Of a DNA stretch of 64,000 nucleotides, positions 63,593-64,000 are shown piece by piece. Source of the DNA: Corticium candelabrum. Lineage: Eukaryota > Porifera > Homoscleromorpha > Homosclerophorida > Plakinidae. Position 1 is the stretch's first letter. The number at the start of each line of letters is the position of its first letter. The DNA lies in the NCBI RefSeq assembly GCF_963422355.1, contig NC_085106.1, positions 4,897,505 to 4,961,504 on the forward strand, written 5' to 3'. The notes below the pieces were generated by a model. It saw nothing but the letters and a program-made list of their open reading frames with translations. It was not told where the DNA came from and ran no database searches. The position numbers and the translations under genes were made by a program.

Positions 63593-64000
63593 AGGTCCTT
63601 GCAAGAACTTGCCAAAACCAAGTCCTTGGATAAGAACTTCAAACCGGGTTAAAGCATGGACATACAAAAATAGACAATAACAAGAAGTATCAACGTCAGC
63701 CAATCGAATACAATTCTGTACGAACAGCTTACACTTTTACTAAAGTGTGATGACTTCTTTAACCAGTCAAAAGCTATGCGAGCGGCATCAATTCTGGACG
63801 ATGAAACAGATGTTGCAAAATCATGATTTCACACTGTTTTGCTCACTCACTGCATGTCACCTACTGCATATGGTTGTCGTTTGGCCTGTTTGTTTTGGAA
63901 TGCTTGTAAATTTGCTTCTCTGCTGATTTGATGTAATTACCTAATGCTCTCTTTCTTCTTTGTATGTGTTGTCTACTTGTTCCTAACAAGCCACCTGCAT

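Overview
The window is eukaryotic and metazoan. Genes are split by many short GT-AG introns, with a few GC-AG introns. The proteins are extracellular mosaics (EGF, EMI, PLAT, PAN, trypsin-like, vitellogenin-type and Hedgehog-like modules), and the introns hold long (CA)n tracts, inverted-repeat transposons, SINE-like copies and decayed retroelements. The best guess is an early-branching animal such as a sponge. That is an inference from architecture and short introns, not a sequence match.

Layout. 1-2701 (-): 5' part of a secreted or membrane mosaic gene (signal peptide, EMI-like, EGF, Cys-rich, beta-sandwich repeats) that runs off the left edge. 3091-5560 (+): decayed Ty3/gypsy element ending in a G-rich minisatellite. 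5.6-9.5 kb: simple repeats and small inverted-repeat elements, no convincing gene. 9581-26749 (-): one large multi-exon gene, the most unusual object here. Its splice phases can be followed from a signal peptide through a trypsin-like domain, an N-acetylmuramoyl-L-alanine amidase, PLAT, an M15/VanY-like module, a second PLAT, an SLT/lysozyme-like domain, more M15-like modules and a Hedgehog signalling-domain-like module. Its 3.9-kb intron carries a full-length non-LTR retrotransposon of the restriction-like-endonuclease type (17476-20890, + strand) sitting inside an (ACAG)n microsatellite.

26750-26996 is a 247-bp head-to-head interval. To its right, 26997-60948 (+) is a second giant gene: signal peptide, vitellogenin/large-lipid-transfer N-module with HEAT-like superhelix, a long middle region, about fifteen 'D-x-E-S-G-I' beta-sandwich repeats, a cadherin-like repeat, EGF, a transmembrane helix and a spliced acidic cytoplasmic tail with tyrosine motifs including NPSY. 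Its introns hold a pogo-like transposon, a broken R4/Dong-like LINE, several inverted-repeat elements, a SINE and microsatellites. 61-64 kb has no supported gene, only a tRNA-headed SINE-like copy and an inverted repeat.

Working picture: two divergent neighbours may share a promoter. One encodes a secreted protein combining apparently intact bacterial-type wall-lytic domains with apparently dead enzyme folds, which suggests a role in handling bacteria. The other encodes a membrane-anchored lipoprotein-like receptor. Functions are inferred; exon joins were worked out by eye from splice sites and phase.
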